Assembly (NCBI GenBank): GCA_011525685.1
Contig: WYBW01000020.1
Coordinates: 1 to 64,000, forward strand
Direction: 5' to 3'
Length of the DNA: 64,000 nt
DNA from: Verrucomicrobiia bacterium
GTDB taxonomy: Bacteria; Verrucomicrobiota; Verrucomicrobiia; Limisphaerales; JADLHS01
Shown here: piece by piece, positions 25,520 to 37,600 of the stretch
Position numbering within the stretch: the stretch's first letter is position 1
How the letters are laid out: every line of letters starts with the position of its first letter
Program-made: the position numbers and the translations under genes
Notes under the pieces: model-generated
Told to the model about the DNA's origin: nothing
Databases searched by the model: none
What the model saw: only the letters and a program-made list of their open reading frames with translations

Positions 25520-27049
25520 TTACCGCATCACCCACGGCACCCACCAGTGGCAAATCAAGATGATCGCGCCGATGCCGAACAGATCGAGCACCAGCCCGTG
25601 CCGCACCATTTTCAACAGTGGCACACAGCCCGTGCCGAACACGATGGCGTTGGGCGGCGTGGACACCGGCAGCATGAAAGCCAACGACGCGCCCAGGCAC
25701 GCGGCCACAGCGGGCGGTACCGGATTGACCTGCGCGGCCTCCGCCACGGCGATGGCCACCGGCACCACCATGCTGGCCGTGGCCGTGTTCGAGGTCGTTT
25801 CGGTCAGCAGCACGCCGATGACGGCAAACAGCATCGTCAAGCCCAACGCCGAGTGAGCGTTCAGCGAGTGGGCCAGTCCCTCCCCAATCCAGCGCGCGAG
25901 ATCCGTCGTGAACATCGCCTCGCCCATCGCCAGACCGCCGCCGAACAGCAGAATCGTTCCCCAATCAATCCGCCGCGCCTGCGCCCAACCGATCGTGAAT
26001 TCCCCCCGACGGAAATTTACCGGCAGCACGAACAGCAACGTCGCTCCCAGCAACGCCGCGGCAGCCTCGGGCAGATGCCGTTCCAGCCCCTTGAAAAGCG
26101 GAGCGTTCACGCCTGCGGCCACCGCTACGATTCCCGGCAACAACCACAAACTGACCGTCACCCCAAACGCGACCAACACGTTCACTTCACCGCGGGTCAG
26201 TGATCCCAGTTTTGCGCGCTCGGTTTGAATCCAGGCCGTGCCGCCCTCGAACAAGCCCGTCTCGGCCGGGCAGGCGCGATTGAGATAAACCACCAGCACC
26301 CCGAGCATCACCACCGCCAGCGGCACGCCGAACGCCATCCATTGAAAGAAGGTGAGCTTCACATTCCGGCTTTCCTCCAGAAAACCGATGCCGATCAAGT
26401 TGGGCGGCGTACCCACGGGCGTGGCCATGCCGCCGATCGAAGCCGCGAACGCCGTGGCCAGCATCAGCCCGGTGCCGAATTTCAACTCCGTCAGGCGCAC
26501 CTCACGTCCTTCGCGCTCGGACTGTCGCCGGGCCATCTCGCTGAGGATGGCCACGCCGATGGGCAACATCATGGCCGCGGCGGTCGTGTTGGATATCCAC
26601 ATCGAGAGAAAACCGGCAATGCCCGCGAAGGCCCACACCAGGCGATTGGGACTGCGGCCCACCCAGCGCAAACTCAAAATCCGGAACGCGATCCGACGGT
26701 TGAGGCCATGGTGCAACATCCCTTCCGCCAGCAGGAAGCTGCCCATGAACAGAAAAATGATCGGATGTCCAAAGCTCTTGAACATCTCCTTGTCGGTGCT
26801 GATGCCGCAGATCACACACAAGGTCGGCCCCAGCAGGGCCGTGACAGCGAGAGGAATGGCCTCCGTGAGCCAAAGCGTGACCACCAATCCGAACACCGCC
26901 AGCAACCGATGCGCCTCCATGGACAAGCCTGAGAGCGGCAACGACCACAACACAAGGAACACCACCGGCGCCGCCAGCAGGCCAACCCGGCGGCGCTGGC
27001 GGTCAAACCCGTCGCGCGCACCGATTGGTTGAGTTCCAACCGCGTTCAT
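25520..27049 (-). CDS. SLC13/DASS-family sodium:anion (dicarboxylate) symporter
   Basis: The 509-aa protein starts at the ATG at 27049; a TTG at 27061 is the alternative. About eleven hydrophobic segments span the membrane. The two family signatures are visible: IGGMATPVGTPPNLIGIGF in the first half, and TETTSNTATASMVVPVAIAV followed by LPVSTPPNAIVFGTG in the second. The paired SNT-type motifs bind sodium and the carboxylate. Substrates in the family include succinate, citrate and sulfate; this sequence does not decide. A degenerate copy of its 3' end lies beyond the WD40 gene. Confidence 0.9.
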   Translation of the reverse strand: MNAVGTQPIGARDGFDRQRRRVGLLAAPVVFLVLWSLPLSGLSMEAHRLLAVFGLVVTLWLTEAIPLAVTALLGPTLCVICGISTDKEMFKSFGHPIIFLFMGSFLLAEGMLHHGLNRRIAFRILSLRWVGRSPNRLVWAFAGIAGFLSMWISNTTAAAMMLPIGVAILSEMARRQSEREGREVRLTELKFGTGLMLATAFAASIGGMATPVGTPPNLIGIGFLEESRNVKLTFFQWMAFGVPLAVVMLGVLVVYLNRACPAETGLFEGGTAWIQTERAKLGSLTRGEVNVLVAFGVTVSLWLLPGIVAVAAGVNAPLFKGLERHLPEAAAALLGATLLFVLPVNFRRGEFTIGWAQARRIDWGTILLFGGGLAMGEAMFTTDLARWIGEGLAHSLNAHSALGLTMLFAVIGVLLTETTSNTATASMVVPVAIAVAEAAQVNPVPPAVAACLGASLAFMLPVSTPPNAIVFGTGCVPLLKMVRHGLVLDLFGIGAIILICHWWVPWVMR

Positions 27050-27149
27050 GGACACGCACAATGCCTGGACATGGGCGTGTTTTACCCGACCGAAGCGTGG
27101 TCTGAAAGTTGAAACCCCACCGCGCGACCGCAGTCAGGGAAGGTCAAAG

Positions 27150-30100
27150 TCACTGGCCCCGCACCCGATAAAACGCCGCGCCGTTGGTGGGCGAGAGGGC
27201 AAGGCTGTTGGTGGACAGATCCGAGGCAATAAATTCCCAGAGCGGTTCCGTGAGATTCGTGGTCATCTGCACCTGGTAGGGGGGCAAACCCCCGCTCCAG
27301 AGCAACCAGACTTCGGTCCCCTGCAAGGCCACAGCCAGAGTGATGGGCCCAGCCACGGTGAGGTTCATGGTGGCGTTGGCAAACAAGCCGGACGAGTCGG
27401 TGGCCCGCACGATGAAGCTGTTCTCCCCGACATTGCCGGCCAGCGGTGTGCCGGCAATGGCGCCATTGCCCGCCACACTCAGCCACGCCGGGCCGCTGAT
27501 TTTCGCGAAGGTGATTGCGTCGCCGTTCGGGTCGCTGGCGCGGTCGGCAATCGTCCCGGCGTACGCCTGACCGGCGCTGGCCGGCGGCGGGCTGAACGGA
27601 TTCGCCACAAACATCGGCGGCACATTGGTCCGGGCGTTGTAACGCGTCTGCACCTGGGCCGCGGACAGCGCATAACCGTAGATCGCCACTTCGTCAATCC
27701 AGCCGACGAACTGGTTGTTGTACGCACCGGCGGCGGCCTGCCTGGAGCCGATGGAGACCGCGTTGGCGGAACTCAAAATCCCGCTGCCGGCGGTGATGGT
27801 GCCGCTGGCGTTGGAGACGCCGTTGACATACAGAATCACCTGACCGGCCGTCATATTGCACACGCCCACGACGTGCTGCCAGGTGGCGTTGGGCGAAATG
27901 TTGCCATTGGCCACTCGCGCACTGCCGCCGGCGTCGCGCACGAAAAAGCGGAACGCGCGCGCGGCGCCCGACCCGGTGTCGAGGTTGAACTGCTCACCGC
28001 CGCCGCCCGTGCCCTTGGTCACGATGCCGGCGTCGGTGGTTTGCAGGCCGCCGCGCACCCAGGCCTCGACGGAGAAGGAGACGCTGCCATTGGTGGCGAA
28101 ATCCAGCGGGATGTTGCCCACGTAACTGTTGATCCCCGGCCCGAATCGCGCCGAGCGGTCGGGGTCCACCGGATTGTACCCCGCCTGATTGAGTATGACG
28201 TTGGTGTAAGTACCGTTGCGTCCGTTGACGTAATCATGCGCCACATTGCCGGCGGATTCATTGAGCCGCCAATAACCGAGCGGCTGGCCGGACAACACCG
28301 ATTGGACATAAGGAAAGTTGGTGGGCGACGGCGCCACCGTCAGCGACACGACGCTGCTGGTGACCATGCCAAAAGCATTGCTGACCAGGACGGTGTAATT
28401 GCCGGACTGACTGGGTTGCAGGTTGATGAGGCTGTAGTTGGAACTCGCGCCAAACGCCACGGGCGTGTCGTCGCGGTGCCAGTAATAGGTGAGCGGCAGG
28501 GCGCCGAACGCCCCCACCGACAATGTCGTACTCCGGCCAGTGAACAGCGACAGGCTCGCCGGACTGGGCTGCCGGGTGATCACTGGTTCGCGATGCAAGG
28601 TCAGGGTCGCCACCGCGCTGGTCGCGGCGCTGAGACTGTTGGTCACCACGACCCGAAAGCTGCCCGCGTCGCCGCTCTCGAGCACGGGGTTGAGGACCAG
28701 GTTGGAACTGGTCTGACCCTCGAGCGGAACAAAAGTGCCGGGGAGACCGTCCGGGCTGAAATACCACTGCCAGGCCAGCGGCGGCGTGCCCATCGCGGTG
28801 ACGCTGAAGCTGGCGCCCTGCGCCGGGAGATTGTTGGTCACCGAGCGCGGTTGCTGCGTGAGGATGACCTCCGGCGGCATGGCCCGGCCGCTGACGGCCA
28901 ACACGCCGGAGTTGAGGCTGCTGCCGCCAGCGGGATTGGTGAAGGTGATCGAAGCGATGGCCTCGTTCAACCCCAACGCTCCCAAATCAATCGTCGTATG
29001 GTAAAGGTTGGGGTTGTTCCAGCCAGGGTCCTCCGTGTTCAACAAAGCCTGGCCCACTCGCAGCCGGCCAAATCCCTCGATCGCCACGTTCGTGTCCGTG
29101 TTGTACCAGTCCTGCGCCCGGAGGCTGAAGACCTGGCTGCGGGTGCCGTTCGTGAAGTTGAGCACCAGAGTGCCGTTGCCACCGCCATTGGCCGAGGCCG
29201 CGAGGATGGCCAGGGAATTGTAGGCCCGCGGCTCGGCCAGCGTGAGGGTGCCAAAGCGCGGATAAGTGTTGCCCAGCATGAGGGCATTGGTGCCGCCATA
29301 GGGCCCGAGTTGAAAGACGCTGCCGTCGAACTGGCTCAGGATTCTTCCGTCGGGCGGCAAACCCTGGAGACCGCCGCTGCCGCCCACCTGCGTGTTGCCG
29401 CTCAAGCCGGCCTGGTAGAGAGCCCAGTTGTTCGCGATGTCAAAACCCGTCGCCTTGGGCAGCGCCGGGGTGGCGTTGTACGGCACCAACACACCCGCGT
29501 TCCAGCCGGTCAGGGCAATTGGCTGATTGACGGTCGAGTCAAGCACGCTGACCACGACGCGCCGGTTCAACTCGGTCAGGTCCGGGTCGTTCAAGTTGGT
29601 GAGGTTGACGAACAACTCGAACCGCACGGCGAGCATGGTGTTCGTGGCCAGCCGCCGGTAGTCCAGCCAGGCGTTATCCGCTGCGATGAGATCGCCATTC
29701 TCGGTGATCGAAAACGTGTTGCCCGTGTTGCCCGCGACGATCGCGTAGGCGTGCGGGTCCTCCGGATTGGTGGGCGGCACGTTACCAACCACCGTGCCGA
29801 TGGGGACGCGCTCCATCACACTCAACCGCGTGGGCAGCCGCGCGCCCTGGATTGAGCCAACCACGGAGTAATAGCCCAGACTGCCGTAGGCGCTGAAGCC
29901 GTTGGTCAACGGACTCTGCCGGCCCGCACCCGTCACGCGGAAGAGGTAAGTGCCCGCGGGCAGGTTGGTGCGGATGGTGGAGTGGAGCACGTTCTGGGGG
30001 CTGTTGCTGAACAGCACGCTGCCGCCCGCATCCGTCAGCGTGGCCGAGATGGCCAGGTTGGCCCAATCTCCCACCGGCCGGGCGGTGAGCGCCAGCGCGC

Positions 30101-31526
30101 CACCGGTGGTGGTGAAACGGAACGCATCCGTGTCGCCAGTGCGCTCGATCACACCCTCGGCAGTCGCGGCGAAGTCCGGAAAGATTTCCAGATACCGCGC
30201 GGTGGCCAGGGTCGCGCCGGTGTCATCGGGCCGATAAACCACGCCGTTCTGGGAGACAATCACGTTGAGATTATTCTGCGCGTTGTTGGCGTTGAGGTAT
30301 TCTCCCCGCGCCCAACTGGTGACGGGCCGCGAATAACCCAGCCCCATGATCGGCGCCCAGGCAGTCGCGCCGCTGCCGTGGCCGTCGAAGTATTCGTCGC
30401 TGCTGGTGCCCTGGTGGCCCAGGCCGAGGGTGTGTCCCGTTTCGTGCGTGCCGACTTCCGCGCCGGACTTGCCGGTCGTGTAAATGGACCAGCACACGGT
30501 ATCGTTGCCCCAGTTCCACGAGCCAATATAGGCCACGCCCGCCGCGCCGGATGGCATGGCGGACGTGGAGGGCGTGAAGACACAGCGCTGCCGGCTGTTG
30601 GCGGGCGCGGCCCTGAAGACCTCGATGTCGGTGGTGACGTTGATGTTGAACGGCAGGAAATCCTCCGCGACCCGCTTCCACAAATCCCGGATCTGCGCGT
30701 TGCTGACGTTCGGTTTGGGGTAACTGACCCCGCCCCACGTGGGCGTGTAACCGCCAAAGAAGTCCAGCAACAACACCGCCGGCGATCCCGGATAGCTTTG
30801 CAGCGAAACAATGTTGCTGTTGTGGGCGGGCACGTATTCCGGCACCAGGTCCGGTCGCAGCGGCGGAATCTCCTCGGGCGTTTCCGCGTGGGCTTCGACT
30901 TCGGGATTCAGCGGCAGGTTGACGCAAACCACCTCGTCCAGATGCCGTTGCCACAACTCCGGTCCACCACCCGGCGCGGTCGGCTCGATGCGATACGCGA
31001 TCTGGCTGGCGGGAAACTCGATCACGCCCACGGCTGCCCCCGCTCTGCCGCCCGGCGGTGGCGTCAGGAAGAAGAACCGGCCCGCCTCCGGTTCGCTGAG
31101 TTCGCCGGCGAGATACACCAGTTCGCCATCGCGATGTTGGCGGAGGTTCACCATGCCCACCGCCACCCGGCCCTCGGTAAGTTCAAACCGGATGGCATCG
31201 CCGCTGTTCACCTGCTCGAAACCCCGGAGAAAATTCTCATCCCAGGAACGCTTCGATCTTCCCGGCGATCGCAGCCCCGCCGCGTACGGATTGACCGCAA
31301 GGTCGAACTCCGGCGGCAGCGACTGATGGGTGGCTGCCATTGCCAACTCACCACCACGCGACGGCAAACCCGCAGCGGATACAGTCGCCGTACCGGGTGC
31401 GTGCATTGCGGTCGCAGGAGAATTTCCAAAGTCGCCACTTTCCGGGGAGGAGCGCAAGGCGATGAACAACCATCCGGCTGCAATGACCACCCCCAACCCC
31501 GCGAATAGAATGATAAACTTCTTCAT
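27150..31526 (-). CDS. Giant secreted zinc metallopeptidase with Ig, LamG and unknown modules
   Basis: The 1458-aa protein starts at the ATG at 31526 (MKKFIILFAGLGVVIAAGWL, a signal peptide or anchor). After a propeptide-like region, HETGHTLGLGHQG at about residue 361 gives the HExxHxxGxxH zinc site of metzincin-type peptidases; MGLGYSRP further on may supply the Met-turn. Then come roughly: a cadherin-like repeat (566-666), a GFN/DWFN module (669-886), two Ig-like domains (886-1062), a LamG domain (1079-1295), a putative-Ig domain (1306-1390), and the tail ending AAFYRVRGQ. It probably degrades or binds external polymers. It lies just after the lamin-tail/CotH gene on the same strand. Confidence 0.82.
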   Translation of the reverse strand: MKKFIILFAGLGVVIAAGWLFIALRSSPESGDFGNSPATAMHAPGTATVSAAGLPSRGGELAMAATHQSLPPEFDLAVNPYAAGLRSPGRSKRSWDENFLRGFEQVNSGDAIRFELTEGRVAVGMVNLRQHRDGELVYLAGELSEPEAGRFFFLTPPPGGRAGAAVGVIEFPASQIAYRIEPTAPGGGPELWQRHLDEVVCVNLPLNPEVEAHAETPEEIPPLRPDLVPEYVPAHNSNIVSLQSYPGSPAVLLLDFFGGYTPTWGGVSYPKPNVSNAQIRDLWKRVAEDFLPFNINVTTDIEVFRAAPANSRQRCVFTPSTSAMPSGAAGVAYIGSWNWGNDTVCWSIYTTGKSGAEVGTHETGHTLGLGHQGTSSDEYFDGHGSGATAWAPIMGLGYSRPVTSWARGEYLNANNAQNNLNVIVSQNGVVYRPDDTGATLATARYLEIFPDFAATAEGVIERTGDTDAFRFTTTGGALALTARPVGDWANLAISATLTDAGGSVLFSNSPQNVLHSTIRTNLPAGTYLFRVTGAGRQSPLTNGFSAYGSLGYYSVVGSIQGARLPTRLSVMERVPIGTVVGNVPPTNPEDPHAYAIVAGNTGNTFSITENGDLIAADNAWLDYRRLATNTMLAVRFELFVNLTNLNDPDLTELNRRVVVSVLDSTVNQPIALTGWNAGVLVPYNATPALPKATGFDIANNWALYQAGLSGNTQVGGSGGLQGLPPDGRILSQFDGSVFQLGPYGGTNALMLGNTYPRFGTLTLAEPRAYNSLAILAASANGGGNGTLVLNFTNGTRSQVFSLRAQDWYNTDTNVAIEGFGRLRVGQALLNTEDPGWNNPNLYHTTIDLGALGLNEAIASITFTNPAGGSSLNSGVLAVSGRAMPPEVILTQQPRSVTNNLPAQGASFSVTAMGTPPLAWQWYFSPDGLPGTFVPLEGQTSSNLVLNPVLESGDAGSFRVVVTNSLSAATSAVATLTLHREPVITRQPSPASLSLFTGRSTTLSVGAFGALPLTYYWHRDDTPVAFGASSNYSLINLQPSQSGNYTVLVSNAFGMVTSSVVSLTVAPSPTNFPYVQSVLSGQPLGYWRLNESAGNVAHDYVNGRNGTYTNVILNQAGYNPVDPDRSARFGPGINSYVGNIPLDFATNGSVSFSVEAWVRGGLQTTDAGIVTKGTGGGGEQFNLDTGSGAARAFRFFVRDAGGSARVANGNISPNATWQHVVGVCNMTAGQVILYVNGVSNASGTITAGSGILSSANAVSIGSRQAAAGAYNNQFVGWIDEVAIYGYALSAAQVQTRYNARTNVPPMFVANPFSPPPASAGQAYAGTIADRASDPNGDAITFAKISGPAWLSVAGNGAIAGTPLAGNVGENSFIVRATDSSGLFANATMNLTVAGPITLAVALQGTEVWLLWSGGLPPYQVQMTTNLTEPLWEFIASDLSTNSLALSPTNGAAFYRVRGQ
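28870..29520 (-). other. GFN/DWFN module, copy in the metallopeptidase
   Basis: Encodes IALTGWNAGVLVPYN through DWYNTDTNVAIEGFGRLRVG to GVLAVSGRAMPP. The lead motif is degenerate compared with the other three copies, but the later blocks TLTLAEPRAYNSLAIL and LAVSG are retained. Confidence 0.65.
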
Positions 31527-31645
31527 GACAGTCTCGCTCCCCACCGCACGCCGGCTCTGAACCAACCGTAGCGGCGCCCCATGTTGCCGCGGACCGGTTT
31601 CATCCCGTCACCGCGCGCGCTCACGTTAGATTGCGGCCGGGCACT

Positions 31646-34600
31646 TCACAAACGAATCCGGTAAAATTTTCGGGCCGAAGAAAGATCCACTTCAAAAGGC
31701 GGGATGGACGTTACGTCCACATACGGCCCGGAGACTTCGTCCGCCTCCTGCAACGTGCCTCTGGGCCACGTGAGCAGCATCTGATCTCCATCCACGATCA
31801 CGCCGATGGCCGGCGGCACATGCACTGTCACTTGAAAAGTCTTCGTGTCGCTCAGGCTCGGGATGCCGTCGTCCGTCACGATCACGCTGATCACGAGCGT
31901 CGCCGGGGCGGCGGTGGGCGTCCAGGAGAACTGACCGGTCAGGGCATTGATGAGCGCGCCGGGGGGCGCCTCCGGGCCGAGCGTGAAGATCAGGGTTTGC
32001 GCCGGCACGTCGCTGTCGCCGGCGCTGGCCGTGAACACCAGCGTCTGGCCCAGCGTCACCTCCTTGTCACTGATGGGATCCAAGGTGGGTGGCGTGTTGG
32101 GCAGCACGTTGCCGGCGCGCGGCGTGGGTGTGGGCATGGCAAAAATGGCGGCGGCCCCGTTCGGAAAGCGTCCTTCGCTCACGTCGCTGGTTTGCGGCCC
32201 GAACTCCAACGCGTCAATCTGGGTGCCGTCCGCGGCGAACAGTCCGATGGCTTCGCCGTTCAGGCTCAAGGCAAAGTCCACGTGGAGGTCCGCCCGGTTG
32301 GTGCTGTTCTGGTTGCTCTCGTTGTCGGCCCAGACCAGCAGATAACCACCAGGCGGCACAACGTAGTGGCCGTTGTTCGGCACGCGGAACTTGAACTTGT
32401 CCGCCAGATTGTCCGTGAGGTAGTAGCCGCCCACGTCCACCGCGTTCGTGCCCGGATTATACAACTCGAACCAATCCTCGAAGCCGCCGTCCGCCGGGTC
32501 GGCCAGCGTCCGCGTGTTGTCAGCCATCCATTCGTTGATGAAGACGGTGATGGGCGGGGAAGCGGCGTTGTTGGTGCCGCCGGGCGTGGTGAAAAACATG
32601 TTGCCGCGATAAAAGGGCTGTCCATCGGGCAGGTCGCCGTAGGACCAGTTCGCGGGCAGGCCGGTGTAGGTCAAATAGTCCACCAGTTGATTCGTGCCGC
32701 TCAACAACCGCGAAAGCGCGACCTGGCCGCTGCCGGAAGGCAACCGAAAATTGGTGTGCGGCGCGCCCGGCGCCGACTGGTTGGTCTGGTTGTCGCACCA
32801 GACGACCAGGAAACCGCCGGCGGGAATGGACGTGCCGGGGGGGAAATTCCACTTCGCCAGGTTGGTGTAGCTGTCCGACAAATAAAATCCGGTCATGCTG
32901 AGGGGGTTGTTGCCGGCATTGTAAATTTCCACCCACGGTTCGTGCTGGCCCAGGTTGTCCACCGGCCCGCTGAGATTGTCCGCCTGCAATTCATTCAACC
33001 ACACAAGCGGAAACGCCGGCAAAGTGGCCGCCACGGAATTGACCGCGCCGGGGGTTCCCACCTCGCCGGAAGTGCCCGCGAAGTTGGCATCCAGCTTCAG
33101 GCCAAAAGTGATGTCGGAACTGCCCGTGGTGTTCTGATGCACGGACACGGCAATCACGTTGTTCCCCGGCACAAAGAACGACGCCGGAATGAGGAAGGTG
33201 TCCGGGTTCAACGCATCGCCACCAGGCGGTTGGCCGGTGGCCAGCGTGGTGTTGGTGACCGTCACACCCTCCGTCACCCGCACCCGCTGCACTTCATTGC
33301 CGTTCACGTAAAACACCGCGCCGTCGTCCAGGTAGGCGCTGGCGTTGATGGTGAACCCGGTCAGGTTGCTGGCAAGGTTGATCGTTGTCCGGAAATAATA
33401 GGCGTGGCCCCCGGACAGGCCGTTGGTGGCGATGCGCGGATCCTTGAGGGTGGTCTGGATCAACGGCACGATGCTGGCGTTGTTCTCGAAGGCCAGCAAC
33501 CCGGGGCCGGACGGCCAGGCCGAATCGTTGTAGGCCGGCGCGGTCCAGTTGACGCTGTCGAGGTTGGACACCTGCATGAACTTCCACACGCTGGAAAAAT
33601 CCAGCAACGGCAGCGACTGCGGCGGGAGCGCGAACGCGGGGGCCACGTCCCAGTTGGCCACGCGGCTGTTGTCCTGCGCCGGGTCGCGCAGTTGCAGCGC
33701 GACCTTCCCGGTGGTGGCCGGCCACGGCGCGACCGCTTCGTAACGGACCCGGTCCACGACCGTGGGCGCTTCGGGCAGCGGGCCGGGCTGGAGCAGGCTC
33801 AATGTTTCCCCGTCGAACTGGAGGTTGCCGGAAAATCTGTCCTGCACCCGAACGCCGGCCCCATACGCCGTGTGGAACGCCGTGCGATCCTGGGCCAGCA
33901 CCAGGTAACTCCGCGGGCCGATCAGCGTGCCGCCCGGAAACGTGTAGCTCAGGCCGTTGAACTGCCAGCCCGACAAATCGAACGTGTAGTTGCTGGCGGT
34001 GTTGAAAAGCTCGACATACTTCGCCAGCGGCACCGCCGGGTTGAACATGATCTCATTGATCACCACCGCGTCCACGGGTGAGAGCACCGGACCGGTGTAA
34101 ACCACCGCAACGGTGTTGCTCGCGCCCGCAACCGGCTGACCGTTGACATCCAGTCCCACCAAGCTGAACACATTGTTGCCGGCCTGCAACGGCACCCGCG
34201 CCGTCCAGTTGTTCACGCTGGTCCAGGTCACCGTCCAGGGTGTGCCGTTCACCCCGATGGTCCTGGCGGCAATCGGCGCGCTGCCGCTGATCACTCCAAA
34301 GCCGTTGCTCACCGTCACGGAGGGATTCACCGTGAACGGCGAAGCGACCGTGGCCAGTTGGTTCAACAGGAACGCGCGCCGCTCGCTGAACCATTGTTTG
34401 ACCGCCGACGGGTTGGCGAGGGCCTGGCCATCGCACAGCGTCACACCGTTCTCCACCAGCGAGCGGTACTTGGCGTCCATCACCGGATCGCAATTCGCGG
34501 CCAGCAGCGGGCCGTCCACCGCCGCCTGCACGGCGCGGAAATAGGCGCGGCGGAAGGGCGGGTGGTTGTACAGGCGCGTGACGGTGGGGTCTTCGCTGGC

Positions 34601-37600
34601 GAACAACGGCCCGTTGCTCGCGGTGAAATTGCCGGGCCCGCCCACCGACACCAGCATCAGCCAATCGAGGTCGAAGGCGTAAAGCTGCCATTTCCCGCCC
34701 ACCGGCTTGTAATGGTACATGTTCTTGCCGATGTTGTGGCCCCAACTGTCGAAATTGTTGATGATGTGCTCGAAGGCGAACATGCCCATCATCTGTTCGA
34801 TGTCCACCAGCCCCTCGGTGTGGGTGGTGTACGGCTCGGGGGAGGTCGCGTTGAGCGCATCCACCAGCGCAAACAGGCTGGAAAAGTCGTGCGCGCGATG
34901 ATAGGCGCGCTTGAGCCAGGTCCAGCGATAGCGCTCGGTCTTTTTCTTCGTGCCCCCGTTCACCAGGTCCGGCGTGGTGTAGTCCTGGAGGCGAGGCATC
35001 GGTTCGGCCACCCGGCTGCCGCCGTCGCTGAACTCGAACGCGCGGTCAATCTTGAAGAAATCGCCCTCCGGCTGGTCGGGCATCCAAGCTTCAATGAACT
35101 CGCGTCCCGGTTGAATGACCGCTTCGAAGACGCCCCCGCGTTGCATGTCGCTGACACCGTTGACGCGCAGGCGGATGTGGTAGCGATGGCTGTAGGCCAG
35201 GTTCATCCGGTCGGCCATCCAGTAAGCCATCTGCTCCTGAATGGCGGTGTTCTCGCGCCCGTGACCGCCCGGCCAGTCAAGCACCAGTCCCGAGCTTCCG
35301 AGGAAGCGATCGTCAGAGGGCAACTCAATGCTGTAACCGCAACGATTGCCCGAGGGCGTGTTGAAACCGGGGGCGATGTAAGGGCTGCCGGCGTAACACG
35401 CGCCCGCGTTGTAAATCGCCCGCTGATTGCCCAGCACGAAGGTGATGTCGTTGAGCCGGTTGTCGAGGTTGTTCCGGTTGTCCCAGTTGTTGAAACTGGC
35501 CTGCGTCATCCAGAGGCCATACACGGGGAAGTTGCCGGTGGGAATCGTTTCGCCAAACCGGACCAGGCACTCGCGCGCCGGTGCGTTGCGCGGGAACGTG
35601 GCGGTGGCCGCGGGCGCAAATCCATCCGTGGCCTGAACGTGAAAGGCCACCAGCACGTTGGCGGCCTGACCCGGGATGGTCGCGCTGAAGAGCCCATCGT
35701 TGGCCACGGCGTCGCCGCCCGTACCGTTGTCGTTCATCGTGACGTCGGTGATCGTGGCGGAAGGGTCCACGCGATAGCGGAGTTGCATGGAAACCACGCC
35801 CTGCGGGTCGTGCGCACGGGCCGTCACCACCACGGGTTCGCCGGCGGCAGGCGTGACCGGCGCATGAGAGACTTCGTAAATCGCCGGTGGGGCGTTGTTG
35901 ACCCGGCGGCTGTTGGGCGCGCCGGGCGTGCCGAGATTGGTGGGCAGGGTCATGGTACCGGCGGCCTCGAGCCAGTTGCCGCGCAAGCGCAACAGGATTT
36001 CCGGATGGCCGCGCAGCCAGCGCACCCGGGCGCGCAAGGTCGCGGTCGAGTTGGCGGGCAGCGACACCGACAGCGGCGTGCGGGTGCGGTTCAACTGATT
36101 ATCGCCACGGCTCTCGGCACGCAGGCGGTACGAGCGCGCGCTCGCGTAGCCTTCGGCTGTTTCCCAACCGGACGGCGCCTGCGTGCCCTCGGAAGTCCAG
36201 CCGGTACTGCTGGCTTCGAAGGTGGAATTCGCGATGCGATTGGTATTGCCGGCGTCCAGCACCTCCACGTCGTCAATCAAACACTCGCCCGCACCCAGCA
36301 AGAGCACTTGCAGCGAGTCCGCCGCCACGTTCCCGTTGTCCAGCCGGCCCGTTTGCGAAACGAGCGTCCAGGGCGCCTTGGCCGATTCGTCACTGTCCGC
36401 CCAGTTGGCCGCCAGCCGGTTGTTGGCGTGCGGATCAATCAACTCCAGGCTGCTGCCGCCGCCATCGGACCACGATGGGCCGTCGCCCTGCGACCCCCAG
36501 CGGCCGCCGTCGTGATAGGTCACTTCATTGACCACGATGTGAAAGAAGTTCGTAACCACCACGCTGCCGTTGGTGCTGACGATGCTGTCCGGTTTGCGCA
36601 GCGCGACGCGCTCGCCGCGCCCGGACAGGTTGCCGCCAAAGTTTCCGAAGACGATACCGGGGTTCACCGCCGGGTGGTTGGTGAGGAACCGCGCGCGGTT
36701 GTTGGCCACCACCACATACCCGTTGGCCGCTATGACCGCGTGTTCGGGAAAGGTGTAACTGATCCCGTCGCTCAAGGTCCAGCCGCCGAGATTCACCGGG
36801 CCGGCGGCGCGGTTGTAAAGCTCGACGTATTGGTCGGCGTCTTCGCCGCTGATCGGATGGTACATCAGTTCATTGAGGACCACGTCGCTGATGAGAATGG
36901 GGGCGTTGTTCGTGCCTGGCGTCTTGGCCGCGAGCCGGTAAAACTGCTCCGCACCGTCGGGCGAGCGGCCCGTGGCAATGTCGTTTTCCTGACCGCGGAA
37001 ACGCACCGCGTCCAACACGCGCGTGCGGTCCGGGTTTTTGAAATAGATCGTTTCGCCATCCGCGCTGAGGGCGAAGCCCAGCGTCGTTTCCGTGAAGAAG
37101 CGGAAGCCGCGCGGTGGAATCGTCGTGCCCGCCGGGATGATGAACTTGTCCACGGCCGGGTTGTCCGAGAGCACGCAATGCGAGAGGTCCACCGCTTCGT
37201 TGCCGCGGTTGTAAAGCTCGACGTAATCCAGCACCGGCAGATCGGTGTGCGCGAGGAATTCGTTGAGGACCACGTTCCGGAGCGGGTCGGGCGTGAACGG
37301 ATCAAGCCGCCCGGGAGAACCGCCCACCGCGTCGCTGGCCGCCCAGGCGCGTGGATCGTTCTCACCATACGAGGGCCGCGCCAGCACCAGCGAATGGCCC
37401 GCGCCATCGGCCGCGGCCGGCCAAGGAACATCGTCGGTGTAATTGACCTCGAGAAAAACCGCGCCCATCGGGTTGCGCAACCGCACCCGTCCGGCGTCGT
37501 TGGGCAGATTGTTGGTAAACGGTCCAAGCACTCCGGTGACGCCGTACGCGTCCTGCAAATCCACCGGCGACCGCGCCACCACCAGCAAGCCGCCGCCGGG

